Part shown: positions 43,540-54,876 of the stretch, piece by piece
Layout of the letters: each line of letters starts with the position of its first letter
Numbering within the stretch: position 1 is the first letter of the stretch
NCBI GenBank assembly: GCA_024195265.1
Contig: JAJLRJ010000001.1
Span: 53,411,702-53,475,701, forward strand
From: Dendrophyllia cribrosa
Lineage: Eukaryota; Cnidaria; Anthozoa; Scleractinia; Dendrophylliidae
Length of the DNA stretch: 64,000 nucleotides
Reading direction: 5' to 3'
Made by a program: the position numbers and the translations under genes
Notes under the pieces: generated by a model
The model's input: the letters and a program-made list of their open reading frames with translations, nothing else
The model's database searches: none
Told to the model about the DNA's origin: nothing

Positions 43540-43785
43540 AATTTAGTATATTTGAAGTATACTTCAAATAGCTTTCAAACACTTAGAAAAGTATACTTCA
43601 TTTGTACTTAAAGTACACTTAAAGTATACTTACCAGAAGTATACTTAAAGTACTATACTTTTGCATGGTCACTTAAAAAGTACACTTGAAGTATACTTTA
43701 TGGTAAGTATACTTCAAGTATACTTTAAATAAAGTATACTTAAGGTATACTTCAAGTGTACTTTAATATACTTTGCACTGTTCCT
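43540..43785. repeat. AAGTATACTT palindrome array
   Basis: About fifteen AAGTATACTT-type or half-site (AAGTACACTT, AAGTATAC) motifs lie within 250 bp in both orientations. Extremely self-complementary; no ORF. Confidence 0.85.
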
Positions 43786-44862
43786 AAGGAACAACAGGCT
43801 ACTTTTATACCAGCCACTGACTTATACACACAATAAGTTTTACGTTCAGATATATTTTTTTATTAACTTCTCTAAGTGTATACTTTTCAGCTCAAGGTAA
43901 TATTACAAGTGTTAATACAGACTAATAACAGAGCAAAATGCTGATGAAAGTTAAATTTTTTGAACATTTAGTTTTTGAGAAAATCAGATGTATCAAGTAC
44001 AACAGAGAGCTACAGATTTACAAAATAATAGATCAATATTCAAAGAAATTATGTATTTTATATTTTGCGAATTTCTTCACTTAGCTTAATAGCCTGGTAT
44101 GATGTTTCTTTGATGACTGTAAAACACTGCAAGTAAATGTAGTAGTCCAGGGTGCTTCCATCTTACATCAATTGTCACTGAGTCCAATGGCTACAACAAA
44201 CATATTGTGTGGATATAAAAATCATTTATTCTAAGTAAGTTCTCTGTTGAATTCCTGCTCCTTATTGAAGTATACGTAGCTGCTTGCTTTAAGTGTTACT
44301 GTGAGTGTGAGTGCTAGTATGTATTGTAAAATACCGCAAATTATCCGCTCCTGAGATAGAGCTCTAAGGTTTATTCATTCTTTAAACTAAAACTGACCAA
44401 ATTCAAATTGATTTTGTGATGATTGTAAACCTTGTAATGAGTCATCAAATTTGCAATCTTGGCAAAAGAGGTTGTATAAGCTGTGCTAGTTTTAATACAG
44501 TGTATCTCAAGGACTGAAACATTATATTTGACCACACGCTTATTAGTAGCTGTACCGTATTTGCTGTCCTTCAGGCACCATAATTAAGCAAAATCTTTCT
44601 CTTAAACACAGAGCATTCAGAGCAAATGCTTGTTGAACTACAGAACCTTAAAATAGCCGCCAAAACAACGGTTTTCTAGTGGAGTCAGCTGACCACAATT
44701 GAAGAAGGCTCATTCATACCCAGGACTTTCTCATCCAACCAAGATGGAGGTTGAACTACAAAGCTGGCTGCATAGCTGGTTATACATACGTAGCATTTCT
44801 TAGCCATTTTAGAACCTTGCATTTTGGTAGAAAGTAACCAGGTTGCAAAGAATCTGGACAAA
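43786..44862. other. No gene recognised
   Basis: AT-rich, without inverted-repeat ends or supported exons. Confidence 0.4.
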
Positions 44863-45628
44863 TTAAGGGCCCATTACACTATTCCGTTGCTAACTGATGC
44901 GGTTGCTATGCAGAGCTAAATCAAGTACAATTTTACTTCCGGTGAAAGTGACGGGCAGCTTCGCGCGATTTTTCTCCCTGGAGTCCCCAAAATTCAAAAC
45001 TGTCCTAAACAATGCAAAATTTGAAGTTCGTCTCGTTCAACTCCTGAATTCTTGGTTAGTACTTAAACTTATTTGAAGCTGGATATTTTTCTCTGGAAAG
45101 ATTCGTCTTGGACGGTTTTCTGAGCTGATTCAAAACGTAGAAATAACTGAAGGAGTAAGAACGCTCAACTGATCAGTTCACAGATATCGGTATTTGCTGA
45201 AAGTTCATTCCTGCTGTTTCAGTCTTCGTACCGTTTTTTCGTTTCTTTTTGTCAATGCTGACCACGTCAACTGCCGAGGAATTGTGGACTGAGGATATCT
45301 GGAGCCAACATGTGAGTAAGATGTTAACATTTGCGGAAAAGTGCTCGAGTTTTTACAATTTCAACGGGAAGCGTAGCGCGTTTGTTTTTCTCGTAGCTAC
45401 AGTTTTTACGTATTTCTCAGGGCAGATTTCTAGTATAAACTTAGAAGCCGTCAAAGTTGCACAGATTTCAACGAAGTGTAAATAAACAAAGTACAGTGAG
45501 TTCAAATTTGTTTGACGGAAATTTTGAATAAAAGGAAATAATTCCCAATTCGTTTAGTTTTATTACTCGTACGTTTTTCCGTCCGTGGAAGATTATTAAA
45601 CTGCGGGATTAACTGATAAATTGTCATT

Positions 45629-46072
45629 GGCCGTTTTTATGCTAGAGACGTTAATATCGTCTGAGACGTTAAAGTCGTCTGAGACGACTTTAACGTCTCA
45701 GTATAAAAACGGAAAATAAGCCAGACGGATTTAACGTCTGACGACTTTAACGCCTTATTTTAAGTGCGTCGTTCAGACGCACTTAACAGATGACTTTAAC
45801 GTCTCAGACGTTAAATACGTCTAGTATAAAAACGAGACGGCCTTAACTGGGAAAAATTTATCCCTATTTGTATATTCGTGCTCTTAAAATTTATTTGGCG
45901 ACGAGTTTAGTCGTGTCCAGTCACTTCCGAGAATAGCTTTTTTAAGAAAATCTTGTGTTTTCTCTGTTTGGCCGTCAACTTTAATACGTCCCGTTTTTAT
46001 TCCAGACGCATTTAACGTCTGAGACGTTAAATACGTCTAGACGACTTTAACGTCTCTAGCATAAAAACGGCC
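45629..46072. mobile_element. MITE saturated with GACGTTAAAGTCGTC motifs
   Basis: Ends GGCCGTTTTTATGCTAGAGA and its inverse; ATT directly flanks both sides (45626-45628, 46073-46075), a 3-bp duplication. The interior repeats GAGACGTTAAAGTCGTCT in both orientations. Confidence 0.75.
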
Positions 46073-47007
46073 ATTGTGTGTTGATACGATGCAACTTCAG
46101 GCAAAAACTTCAGTGAAAGAATTTAAAAAAACCTCAAAAAAAGTAAAGACAGTGGATTGTACCTATTGAAAAAAGATGTTTGCGTTTTAGATTTATATTT
46201 GCATTGAATATGAAAACAAAGAAGCATCGATTTTTAATAGATGGATTCGGCGCTGGTGTTGCATAAGGTTTCTTGTTTTTCAAAGCACGGACTTCAACCT
46301 TGGACTTTTGTCTTTTGAGTTCGCCTATTCTGTCTTCCACTTTAATGATAATCGAGTACCTCTTAACTGTTTGATTTCTTTCGAGCTATTCCGCCAAAAA
46401 TGGCCACTTAACTAAGATAACCGTTTGCACATAAACAAATCACGGCGCATAATTTTGGGCAAACAAAACAAAATAACATTACATCTTTTCCGTTTCGATC
46501 TGTATATGACTTAAAAACATTGCATGTGATAAAATCAGAAGCACAAAACTGATAAGCTTCTGATAAAACAAATAGGATTGCTTTAATGATCTTTAATGGC
46601 TTTGTTGTTATTTTAGTGAGGGAAAATAATAAGAACTAAATTGAAAAAAATTGCCGATGGAGGATATCTAGTAATTATTTTTTTTTGCTTCTAAGATTCT
46701 CGACTGTTGTTTGAAAAAGAAAGAGAGAGAAAAGTTTATTTTTTATGTAAGTGTCACACTGCTCTTCAAATTCAAGAGAAACCGTCTCACAGATGCGTCA
46801 GTTCCCAGAACAATGCTTTGGACGTTTTGGATTTGAAGGCATTTTCCTGCTCACCCAATCACACATCCATGCCTGCTGAAGTGATCGAAGGCTTGTGATC
46901 TAACAGACACAGGCATGGCTCGTTTCTCCCTGTCTACAAAGAAAGGCAACTTTTTCGAGTTAACGTTGAAACGTACTTCACAAACGATAACCATACTAAA
47001 AAAGTCT

Positions 47008-47715
47008 ATGGGAGGCCATATCATTCAAAAGTGGTACGAGTTTACAGCTGGTGATCGAAAAAACGATCACTATGATTGAGATTATCGATTAGTGATCGAG
47101 AATTACAATCGCTATAGTTGAGTTTATCGATTGGTGTTTGAGAATTACGATCGCTATGGTTAAATTTACAACTGGTGATCGAAAACGCGATCGCTATGGT
47201 TGAGATTATCGACTGGTGATTGAGAATTACGATCGTTATAGTCGAGTTTATTGATTGGTGATTTCTGACCATAACGATCGTCATTCGGGATCACCAATTG
47301 CTTTTCTGACCATAGCGATCGTCATTCTCAATCACCAATCGATAATTTCAACAATAGCGATCGTCATTCTGGATCACCACTCGCTTTTCTGCCGGACCAT
47401 AGCGATCGTCATTCTCGATCACCGACCGATAACCTCAATCATAGCAATCGCCACTCTGGATCACCAATCGATAAACTCGACCATAGCGATCGTTTTTTCG
47501 ATCACCAGTCGAAAATCTCAACCATAGTGATCGTAATTCTCAAGCACCAATCGATAAACTCAACTATAGCAAAGTAATTCTTAATCACCAATCGATAAAC
47601 TCAACTATAGCGATTGTAATTCTCAATCACCAATCGATAATCTCAACCATAGCGATCGTTTTTTTCAATCACCAGTTGTAAACTCATACCACTTTTGAAT
47701 GATATGGCGTCCCAT
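47008..47715. mobile_element. Foldback element with ~45-bp repeats in both arms
   Basis: Outer ends ATGGGAGGCCATATCATTC and, inverted, ATGGGACGCCATATCATTC. Left of about 47255 the units run one way, right of it the other, each with CATAGCGATCGTCATTCT, CACCAATCGATAA and CTCAACC. Some ten units are in the right arm and five in the left. ORFs in it are repeat translations. Confidence 0.85.
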
Positions 47716-47734
47716 AAAAGTCGTAACAAAATAA

Positions 47735-47935
47735 AGGTCTGACTTCAAGAGAACGGCAGTTTTCAATTTACAGCACAGGAAGCCCAGGCTGACAACAGGC
47801 CACCTACTTCCGGTGAAGACAAAGGCGAACCGAACTCGGCGCAAATAGAGGCTAATTTCTTTTTAAAAAATTCAATCGAAAGATAAAAGATTTTTCGCAA
47901 AAATGTGGTTTTGAGAACACATTTTTCCTCATATT
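47735..47935. repeat. Dispersed repeat, copy B (uninterrupted)
   Basis: Matches blocks at 42655-42700, 43130-43160 and 43320-43510, including GTGGTTTTGAGAACACATTT. Confidence 0.6.
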
Positions 47936-48230
47936 ATTTTTACTTTTAATCCTTAGGAAAAACGCATGCTTACGTTTTTTTTAAATGGTGTATAAAATCG
48001 AATGATGCTAAAAATTTTGGATAAAACTGTAAGTTTCCGAAGTTATGCTCATTTTTCTGTTTTGGGTAACGTGACATTGGGCGTGGCCTGATGACGTCAC
48101 AACCCGAACCACAGGTGTACTTAAAGGTTACTGTTCAAATTTGGTCAAATATAAGCAAAAATTTGCTGAGCTAGAGCAAACTGATTTTTCCCTAGCAACG
48201 GCCTCAAAAGATAGTGTAATGGGCCCTTAA

Positions 48231-48964
48231 TGTTCAAAAGTTTGACTGAAAATATGGGTCTTCACTGTTAATATGGTCAAAATGAAGAAGTCAAGAAATA
48301 ATTTACTTCATTCGATTTGTTGCTTGTTTCCTGTCGTCAGCCGCATCTTCAAAGGAGACAGCCCGTAGACGTAAAACGTTGGACGAATAAATAAAATAAC
48401 CAATAATTTAGGACGGACATGTTAAAAGAAATACAAGCTGTAAATTGTGGAATTTAAATTTTGATGAAGACGTCTCGCGCGAAAACACTCGACGATTTTA
48501 AAGAAACATCTCTTTAATTAACTTTATACTCGACGATAAAGACACAAATAATTAACTTAACCGTTGTCGTATTCATAAGGATCAAATTCGAAGGAAGGTG
48601 AATCGCGTCCTTCGTGACCATCGTTTGACATTTTGATAATTTCGAAACAACTTGCTGCTACTAAAGGCAATTACCAATGGTCACCAAACAGTCGAAAACA
48701 GCGATGCCATGATGTTTGCGAAGCCATGGAGTTAATTGGCTTGATTGGCATGGTGTGATCCGCCCCACGGCACGATAAGTCGACTTGAATTTCTATAAGG
48801 ATGGTTTTGCAGAACCTTAAGTCTTACTTGAATCCTTTCAATTTGCCGACTTTAATGAGATGGTAAGTCAAGTGCGTTCAGTTTTTACTTAGGTCTTCAC
48901 ACACAATTTTTTGGCTAAGTAAGACTTAGGTGCTCTTAAGTCTTACTTAAGTGCCCAGTGTAAA
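48231..48964. other. No gene; CTTAAGTCTTACTT-rich end
   Basis: CTTAAGTCTTACTT recurs at 48828 and 48935 with TAAGTAAGACTTA between, probably the end of a small element. Near 48340-48400 a GTCGTCAGCC ... AGACGTAAAACGTT stretch recalls Penelope-type ends but is not convincing. Confidence 0.35.
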
Positions 48965-49263
48965 GAGGCCCATTATTTTCAGTTTTCATACTTAGGGAAA
49001 ATGCATGCTTACGTTTTTTTTAAAATGGTGTATAAAATCGAATAATATTAAAACTTTTGGATAGAACTGTAAGTTTCTGAAGTTATGCTCATTTTTCTGT
49101 TTTGGGTCACGTGACATTGGGCGTGGCATGATGACGTCACAACCCGAACCACAGGTGTACCTAAAGGTTGCTCTTAAATATAAGCAAAAATTTGCTGAGC
49201 TAGAGAAAACCGATCGATTTTTCCCAGCAACGGCCTCGGAAGATAATGAAATGGGCGCTTAAC
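48965..49263. repeat. Second copy of the right end of the 44867-48226 element
   Basis: Parallel to 47935-48226: GCATGCTTACGTTTTTTTTA, GTGACATTGGGCGTGG, ATGACGTCACAACCCGAACC, then AGCAACGGCCTC and TGGGCGCTTAA. Confidence 0.7.
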
Positions 49264-49760
49264 ATTGTCCAACCTCATTTCCAGGGTCCTTTCTCTTACT
49301 CCTTTCTCGAGTGAGGACTGGGAAACAGGTTGGATATTTTTGCGTTCGAGGAACGAGAAGGCTATCCTAGGACGCTTTCCATTTGAATGGAAAAACCGTC
49401 CTCAATCAAAACGGAACGGGAAGAGCGTGTTCCTTTTGCACGGAGTTGCTTTTTCCTTTCTTGAGGGGACTGGGTACTAACGATTTACAATAACAAACAT
49501 GTCCCTTAATTCATCAAGGAGCATGGCATTAGTGGGACGCAGCAGATGGCACAGGATTTCCCGATCATTTCGGCAAAAACGTACAAAGAGGATGATCTCT
49601 GAAGGTATTCCTTTTTTTCCGAAAAATTTCCAGTGGAAAAGTCTGTTACATTTGATTTACCACAAGAGCAACCGGATTTTCCATACAAAAGGAAAGCGCT
49701 CCTAATCTCGTTTTGGGTGTCCTGTGTAGTAGCCGGATCGAATTCAGCTTTTCCTCTGTT
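49264..49760. other. No gene recognised
   Basis: ORFs at 49265-49480 and 49499-49705 show no domain. No repeat match seen. Confidence 0.35.
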
Positions 49761-50409
49761 TCGACGCTATGACTACAACACGAATCGCGTCGTGTAAATC
49801 AACCTACAACATCCTTTTATAAATTAGTATCAAAATTAACTGAGTAGGAGGAGGGTGGAAGTGGTGTTGCGTCAAAATGGGAGGCTCGGAGTCGAAGGAA
49901 GTTGTTTCGGTACAAGTTCAAAATGCCCGTAAATCCGATAAACCCAAGGGTAAACCCAAGGTATCTTTTTCTCAAGAGGAGAAAGGACGCCTAATATCAT
50001 TGTGGAGTAAGGAAGAGGTGTTGTTCAGTTGAAAACAGAAAGACTATTTCAAGACCGATCCACGACAAAATGCCATCAATCGCATCTTGTTGGCGATAAT
50101 TTAATTCGAATTCTAAACGTAGTTCTATCCATTAACTGCCGGAAAACCCGGCTTTCTCCCATCTTCGACGAAACCATTTCTTCTCTCTAACTTCTCTTAC
50201 CCTTCGCCGTTTCCGCGTTCTTCCGAGTTGCGTAAAACAGTCATAGTCATAGCCAACACGATTTGCGTGTCAGTCATTTTGGCAACATTGTATGCGATTT
50301 TGTGATGTCGAAAGTGAAAATGTTGTTTGCGTGTAAATGGTCGTAAGTCATGGCGTAAGCGTGTCGCATGCGATAATCTTAGGCAAAATCATACCGTCTA
50401 CATCGGCCT
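49761..50409 (+). mobile_element. PIF/Harbinger-type element, left end lost, with Myb-like gene relic
   Basis: Nearly parallel to 59371-60052 from CTACAACACGAATCGCGTCG to the right end GACGGTATGATTTTGCCTA (inverted). A 51-aa frame at 49877-50032 starts MGGSESKEVVSVQVQNARKS, then FSQEEKGRLISLWSKEEV. After the TGA the frame continues KQKDYFKTDPRQNAINRILL. This resembles the Myb/SANT-like DNA-binding protein of Harbinger elements. Confidence 0.65.
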
Positions 50410-51003
50410 TATAACTATTTCTAACGAAATACGAGACAAGACAAATTATAATTCAGGGAATCCGGCGATGTTGGGAGTCTTAGTAATAGTTTTTCCTGAT
50501 GTTATAAAAAAGAATGAGAATAGCAAGGTTAGCTAGTTCCTTCACGCTTGAGAAACCCGCGGGTTAACGTTTACACTAGCTAATAAATCGTGTTCAACAT
50601 GTATGTTCCGTAGGATCGCAGCTCTTAGAAGCCTCTATTTTCATTGGCCTTGTCATAGTTAATAGAACAAACTGGTTATGAAACTCAGTCAGTCCTTTGT
50701 TATATGTTTTTGTTCCCCATTTCTTTTGTTCGTTTGCCTTGACCCTGCACAAAAAACAAAAGGTATTGAAATGCATATGAGCAACTGACCAGTAGAAACA
50801 TTTGGGCTCACACGTTAAACAAAACAATGTGCAGGGTCACGGTTCGTTCAACATAAAACAAAGCAGCTTTATATACTCTTTTTGAAATTTGTTGAGCTTC
50901 ATAACCAGTTTGTTCTATTAACTGTGGCCTTGTAAAACACAGCTGCTATTGTTTTTAGGGTTAGGGTCCATTGTTGTGTTGTTTGTCCTATTGTTAGGTC
51001 TAA
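50410..51003. repeat. Short inverted repeat, otherwise unassigned
   Basis: TTAATAGAACAAACTGGTTA at about 50660 is repeated inverted near 50903-50922, and TGACCCTGCACA near 50738 is inverted near 50828. Probably a small non-autonomous element between. Confidence 0.5.
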
Positions 51004-51685
51004 GGCCTGGGGCAAACGTCGAATCTTAGTCGAACTTAATTCGTCGAACCTATGAATTTTGAAATAGGCGCATGAATGGTGCGACGTCTGCCGCAATTAA
51101 GTTCGACTCAAATTAATTGGTTCGACTCCAGCATAAGTTCGACTTGCCAAGTCGGATAATGCGACAGTGGTTCGGCGTTTTAGCAAACGCCGTTCTAAAC
51201 TCGCGCTGAACTCAATTCATAAATCATGCAAATTAAAAAATAATTGATTCAAATGCGATGGACTGCGCAAACGTCACAAAAATACCGACTCCCCCATCTG
51301 CCAAACGCTATTCCCCCCCCCCCCCCCCCCCCCCCCATCCTCCCCATCCTCTCAAGCATTTATATTTAGTGTTCGTGAAACACAAGAAACACATTTCCAT
51401 CACGCTGTGCGATGTCGACAATGACTTTCGATAAATGAATGGGGTTAGTTTCTAGAGAAACTGTGGTGCTGCGTCGGTGGGGGGATGAAACACGAGAATT
51501 TAGTTTTATCGACTGAGTCGATAAGGTAAATTGACCACCGTAAAAAGATTCAAATAGCTGACGTTTCGAGCGCTAGCCCTTCGTCGGAGCGAATCAAGGA
51601 ATTGTGGGTAGTGTGTGGTTTTATATAGTAAGCGGTGGAGCTACGCTATTGGTGGAAATTTGGTGACGTGAAAAACAAATGTAGA

Positions 51686-54397
51686 TTAGTTGAATGAAAA
51701 GCGTTCGTTGATTCCGTGGGGTTTGAGAGTGCCGATTTGAAAGATGATTTTTTGTTCTAGGTTTTTACGGCTTTCTGTGTTACCCTGGTGTAGGGAAAGG
51801 CCGCAGATTGTCATGTGTTGTTTAGAATGGTTAGTAAGATTAAAATGGCGCGCGACTGGTTTGGATGCGTCTTTGTCATTTTTTTCAACGTCTCGGAGAT
51901 GTTCACGAAAACGGTCGCCCAGTCTCCTCCCTGTTTCGCCAATGTATATCTTTTTGCAAAAAGTACATGTAATGCAGTAGATAACATTTACGGAGGTGCA
52001 TGTAAAACGATCAGTGATTTTAATAGATCGTTTGGGTCCTGTTATTTTGTCCGCGTTGTGAATGAAAGGACAAGTGTTACATCGTGTGCGTGTGCATTTG
52101 AAAGTTCCCGGTACATCGTCAGATTTCAGTGCGCTCGTAACTAGAAAGTTGCCTATGTTTTTGTCACGTTTGAATGAAATTAGTGGGGGTTGTGAAAAAA
52201 TTCTGCCAGTTTCGGGGTCGTTTTGGAGTAATTTGAAATTTTTTAAAATGATGCTTTTGACTGTGTTGTTGTGTGGGTGGAAAGTGAGGGTGAATGGAAT
52301 TCTCTCGTTCTCTTCCTTCTGTGGCGTTTGTAGTGCTGACTGTCTGTCGATCTGTTGTGCACGTTGTTGGCCCGTATTAACAACAGAGTCAGGGTACCCA
52401 CGTTTCTTGAAAAACTGGCACATTTCTTCTGATTTGTTGGAAAAATCAGAGTCATCACTACATAGACGTCGAAGTCTGAGAAATTGAGAATACGGAATGG
52501 CGTTTTTAACGTGCGATGGATGTGAGGATGAATGTAACAGATAACTGTGGGAATCTGTAGGTTTGTAGTGCACACTTGTGGATAAACTGTTACCGTTGAT
52601 TGAAATATTAATGTCAAGAAAAGCGACTGAGGTTTCGGAAATTTCCCAGGTATATTTTAGAGCTGGATGAAAAGTATTGACAGAAGTTATGAATTGATTA
52701 AGTTCCTCTTTACTGGAAGAGGTAGCGCCAATGCAATCATCGATGTAACGGCCGTAGAGTTCGGGTTTGGTTCCGTGGTACTGATTAAAAAATTTGTCTT
52801 CGATGTGGCCTACAAAAAGGTTAGCGTAGCTTGGTCCCATTTTGGTGCCCATGGCGACTCCATTTACTTGTTTGTAGTAGTTTTGGGAAAATGAAAAACA
52901 GTTAAGTGTCAAAACTAATTCGGCTAAGCGGAGCAGTGTTTCTGAGCTTGGGTTTTGAATGGAGCGCTGGTCGAAAAAATATTTTAGTGCTTGAAGTCCT
53001 TCGTCATTGGGGATGACGGTATATAAAGAGGTAATGTCCATAGTGAAAATTAATTTGTTTTCGCTGGCAAAACTGAAATCCCGGAAAATTTCGAGTGCGT
53101 GATTGGTGTCCTTAATGTACGAGGGTAGTGATTTGACAATGGGGGCCATGATTTTGTCTAAATAGCTAGAAATTAGTTCGGTAGGACAGCTACAAGCGGA
53201 AACAATGGGTCGGCCCGGATTGTTTGGTTTATGAATTTTAGGTTTGAAATAAACGCGTGAGGTTCTAGGAGTAGTGATGATGAGATTGTTGGCGGTAACT
53301 GGTAATTGTTGTTTAGTAATGAGGTCTTGGATAGTTTCTTTGACAATTTTTTGGTTGGTAGAAGTGAGATCTTTATCAACTTTGGCATAGAAAGCGGTGT
53401 CAGAAAGTTGCCGAAAAGCCTCTTGTCGGTAAAGGTCGGTCCGCCAAACAACTACCGCCCCGCCTTTGTCGGCCGCTTTGATAACAATGTCGCGTCGTTT
53501 GCTAAGACTTTTGAGCGCTGCCCATTCTCCTGTTGAAAGGTTGGAAATTTTGGTGTGGCGGTTAAATTTAAGTTTTTGGACATCGTGACGACATTTTTTG
53601 ACGAAAAAATCTAGAGAAGAAAACTGGCCCTCTGGGGGAGTCCATTTTGATTTGCGAACGTTGAGTGTTTCAAAAACATCTTTTTCCGAGGTGTTAGAAT
53701 TGTCTTCTTTGTCGTGGAAAAAAGCTCTTAATTGCACGCGGCGAAGGAATTTTTCAACATCTTGTTTGACTGAAAATTCGTCGGTTTGTTTCGCTATAGG
53801 AACAAAGTTTAAACCTTTACTAAGAACGGACCTCTCTGGGTTAGAAAGCGGCAAATTTTCCGGAATGGTAACGACGCCATTGTGACTATCGAATGAATGG
53901 TCGCCGGATAATTGAGGACCTATTAACTGTTCAAGTTTTTGGGTCTTGATTTGGTTAAGGCTGTTGAACAGTTTAGCATTGAGTTCTTGAATTTTAGCGC
54001 GAATTGATTGTACTAAGACAGCTGGACAAATTTTGGAAAGTTCGGAACGGTATTGGATAATTTCCTTTTCGAGATTGTTACGTTTAAGGCACATAGCTCT
54101 GATAGTGATCCTCATAATATTACGCGAGAAAGAATTTTGGGCATGGTGAATTTCGTGGAAATATTGTTGATTGGAATCAGAGAATGTAGAAGCGTGAAAA
54201 TTTGAACGAAACCCTTTAGGAATGACTTTGGATTGGAGGCAACGGCCGATGAAATTGATGTGACTACAAAACCTAGTTTTGGTAAAGATGTGAGTGGCTA
54301 AACGAAAGGCTAAATTAGTGGAAATGGGGGGAAAAGGAATAAGATAACTTACGATTTCCTGGCGTAGCTCCTTGGTGAGTGTCTTGAGGTTAGGCAT
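51686..54397 (-). CDS. Penelope-like polyprotein: reverse transcriptase + GIY-YIG endonuclease, intact (903 aa)
   Basis: One uninterrupted frame. N-terminal ~300 residues: unassigned, with basic and coiled-coil-like stretches. Reverse transcriptase about 300-600: KAADKGGAVVVW (~306), VYFKPKIHKPNNPGRPIVSA (~385), FTMDITSLYTVIP (~450), GVAMGTKMGPSYANLF (~510), the catalytic GRYIDDC (~548), VAFLDINI (~590). Next comes a Cys/His-rich linker (CTRTRCNTCPF). The C-terminal GIY-YIG nuclease (about 800-870) has VIYCITCTF, KKIYIGETGRRLGDRFREH and N-x-E in its usual place (GNTESRKNLEQK). RT order and C-terminal GIY-YIG define EN+ Penelope-like elements; Neptune or Poseidon is my guess for the clade. The Met at 54397 begins about 85 bp inside the element and opens the longest frame. 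Near-identity with three other partial copies here suggests recent activity. Confidence 0.95.
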   Translation of the reverse strand: MPNLKTLTKELRQEIVSYLIPFPPISTNLAFRLATHIFTKTRFCSHINFIGRCLQSKVIPKGFRSNFHASTFSDSNQQYFHEIHHAQNSFSRNIMRITIRAMCLKRNNLEKEIIQYRSELSKICPAVLVQSIRAKIQELNAKLFNSLNQIKTQKLEQLIGPQLSGDHSFDSHNGVVTIPENLPLSNPERSVLSKGLNFVPIAKQTDEFSVKQDVEKFLRRVQLRAFFHDKEDNSNTSEKDVFETLNVRKSKWTPPEGQFSSLDFFVKKCRHDVQKLKFNRHTKISNLSTGEWAALKSLSKRRDIVIKAADKGGAVVVWRTDLYRQEAFRQLSDTAFYAKVDKDLTSTNQKIVKETIQDLITKQQLPVTANNLIITTPRTSRVYFKPKIHKPNNPGRPIVSACSCPTELISSYLDKIMAPIVKSLPSYIKDTNHALEIFRDFSFASENKLIFTMDITSLYTVIPNDEGLQALKYFFDQRSIQNPSSETLLRLAELVLTLNCFSFSQNYYKQVNGVAMGTKMGPSYANLFVGHIEDKFFNQYHGTKPELYGRYIDDCIGATSSSKEELNQFITSVNTFHPALKYTWEISETSVAFLDINISINGNSLSTSVHYKPTDSHSYLLHSSSHPSHVKNAIPYSQFLRLRRLCSDDSDFSNKSEEMCQFFKKRGYPDSVVNTGQQRAQQIDRQSALQTPQKEENERIPFTLTFHPHNNTVKSIILKNFKLLQNDPETGRIFSQPPLISFKRDKNIGNFLVTSALKSDDVPGTFKCTRTRCNTCPFIHNADKITGPKRSIKITDRFTCTSVNVIYCITCTFCKKIYIGETGRRLGDRFREHLRDVEKNDKDASKPVARHFNLTNHSKQHMTICGLSLHQGNTESRKNLEQKIIFQIGTLKPHGINERFSFN

Positions 54398-54482
54398 CGT
54401 TGTCTTCGGTTCGTTCGGTGAGAAAGCTGTTGAGTAAGAAATATTGATGTAAAAAGTTAATGGTCGCAGCGAATAAACAACA

Positions 54483-54876
54483 AATGAATGGGGTTAGTTT
54501 CTAGAGAAACTGTGGTGCTGCGTCGGTGGGGGGATGAAACACGAGAATTTAGTTTTATCGACTGAGTCGATAAGGTAAATTGACCACCGTAAAAAGATTC
54601 AAATAGCTGACGTTTCGAGCGCTAGCCCTTCGTCGGAGCGAATCAAGGAATTGTGGGTAGTGTGTGGTTTTATATAGTAAGCGGTGGAGCTACGCTATTG
54701 GTGGAAATTTGGTGACGTGAAAAACAAATGTAGATTAGTTGAATGAAAAGCGTTCGTTGATTCCGTGGGGTTTGAGAGTGCCGATTTGAAAGATGATTTT
54801 TTGTTCTAGGTTTTTACGGCTTTCTGTGTTACCCTGGTGTAGGGAAAGGCCGCAGATTGTCATGTGTTGTTTAGAA
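54483..54876 (-). mobile_element. Second 3' end (pLTR-like) of the Penelope element
   Basis: Repeats 51434-51827: AATGAATGGGGTTAG, the hammerhead-like block, the short conserved 3' UTR and the last codons of the polyprotein. The break is within TTTAGAA. Confidence 0.9.

Larger units (their letters stand above)
44867..48226. mobile_element. 3.4-kb TTAA-flanked composite element
   Basis: GGGCCCATTACACTAT at the left and its inverse at the right, with TTAA at 44863-44866 and 48227-48230. The arms continue with GTTGCTA. Contains a nested MITE (45629-46072), a foldback array (47008-47715) and a dispersed repeat (47735-47935). A second copy of its right end is at 48965-49263. No transposase recognised; the ORF at 45249-45485 is unassigned. 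Confidence 0.65.

Noticed and set aside
47040..47700. CRISPR-like array of ~45-bp repeats
   Set aside because: Units change orientation, have no unique spacers or leader, and lie within matching inverted ends in a eukaryotic genome.
51434..54876. LTR retrotransposon with direct LTRs
   Set aside because: The direct repeats include the C-terminal codons and 3' end, and the enzyme has GIY-YIG, not integrase or protease; these are Penelope pLTRs.
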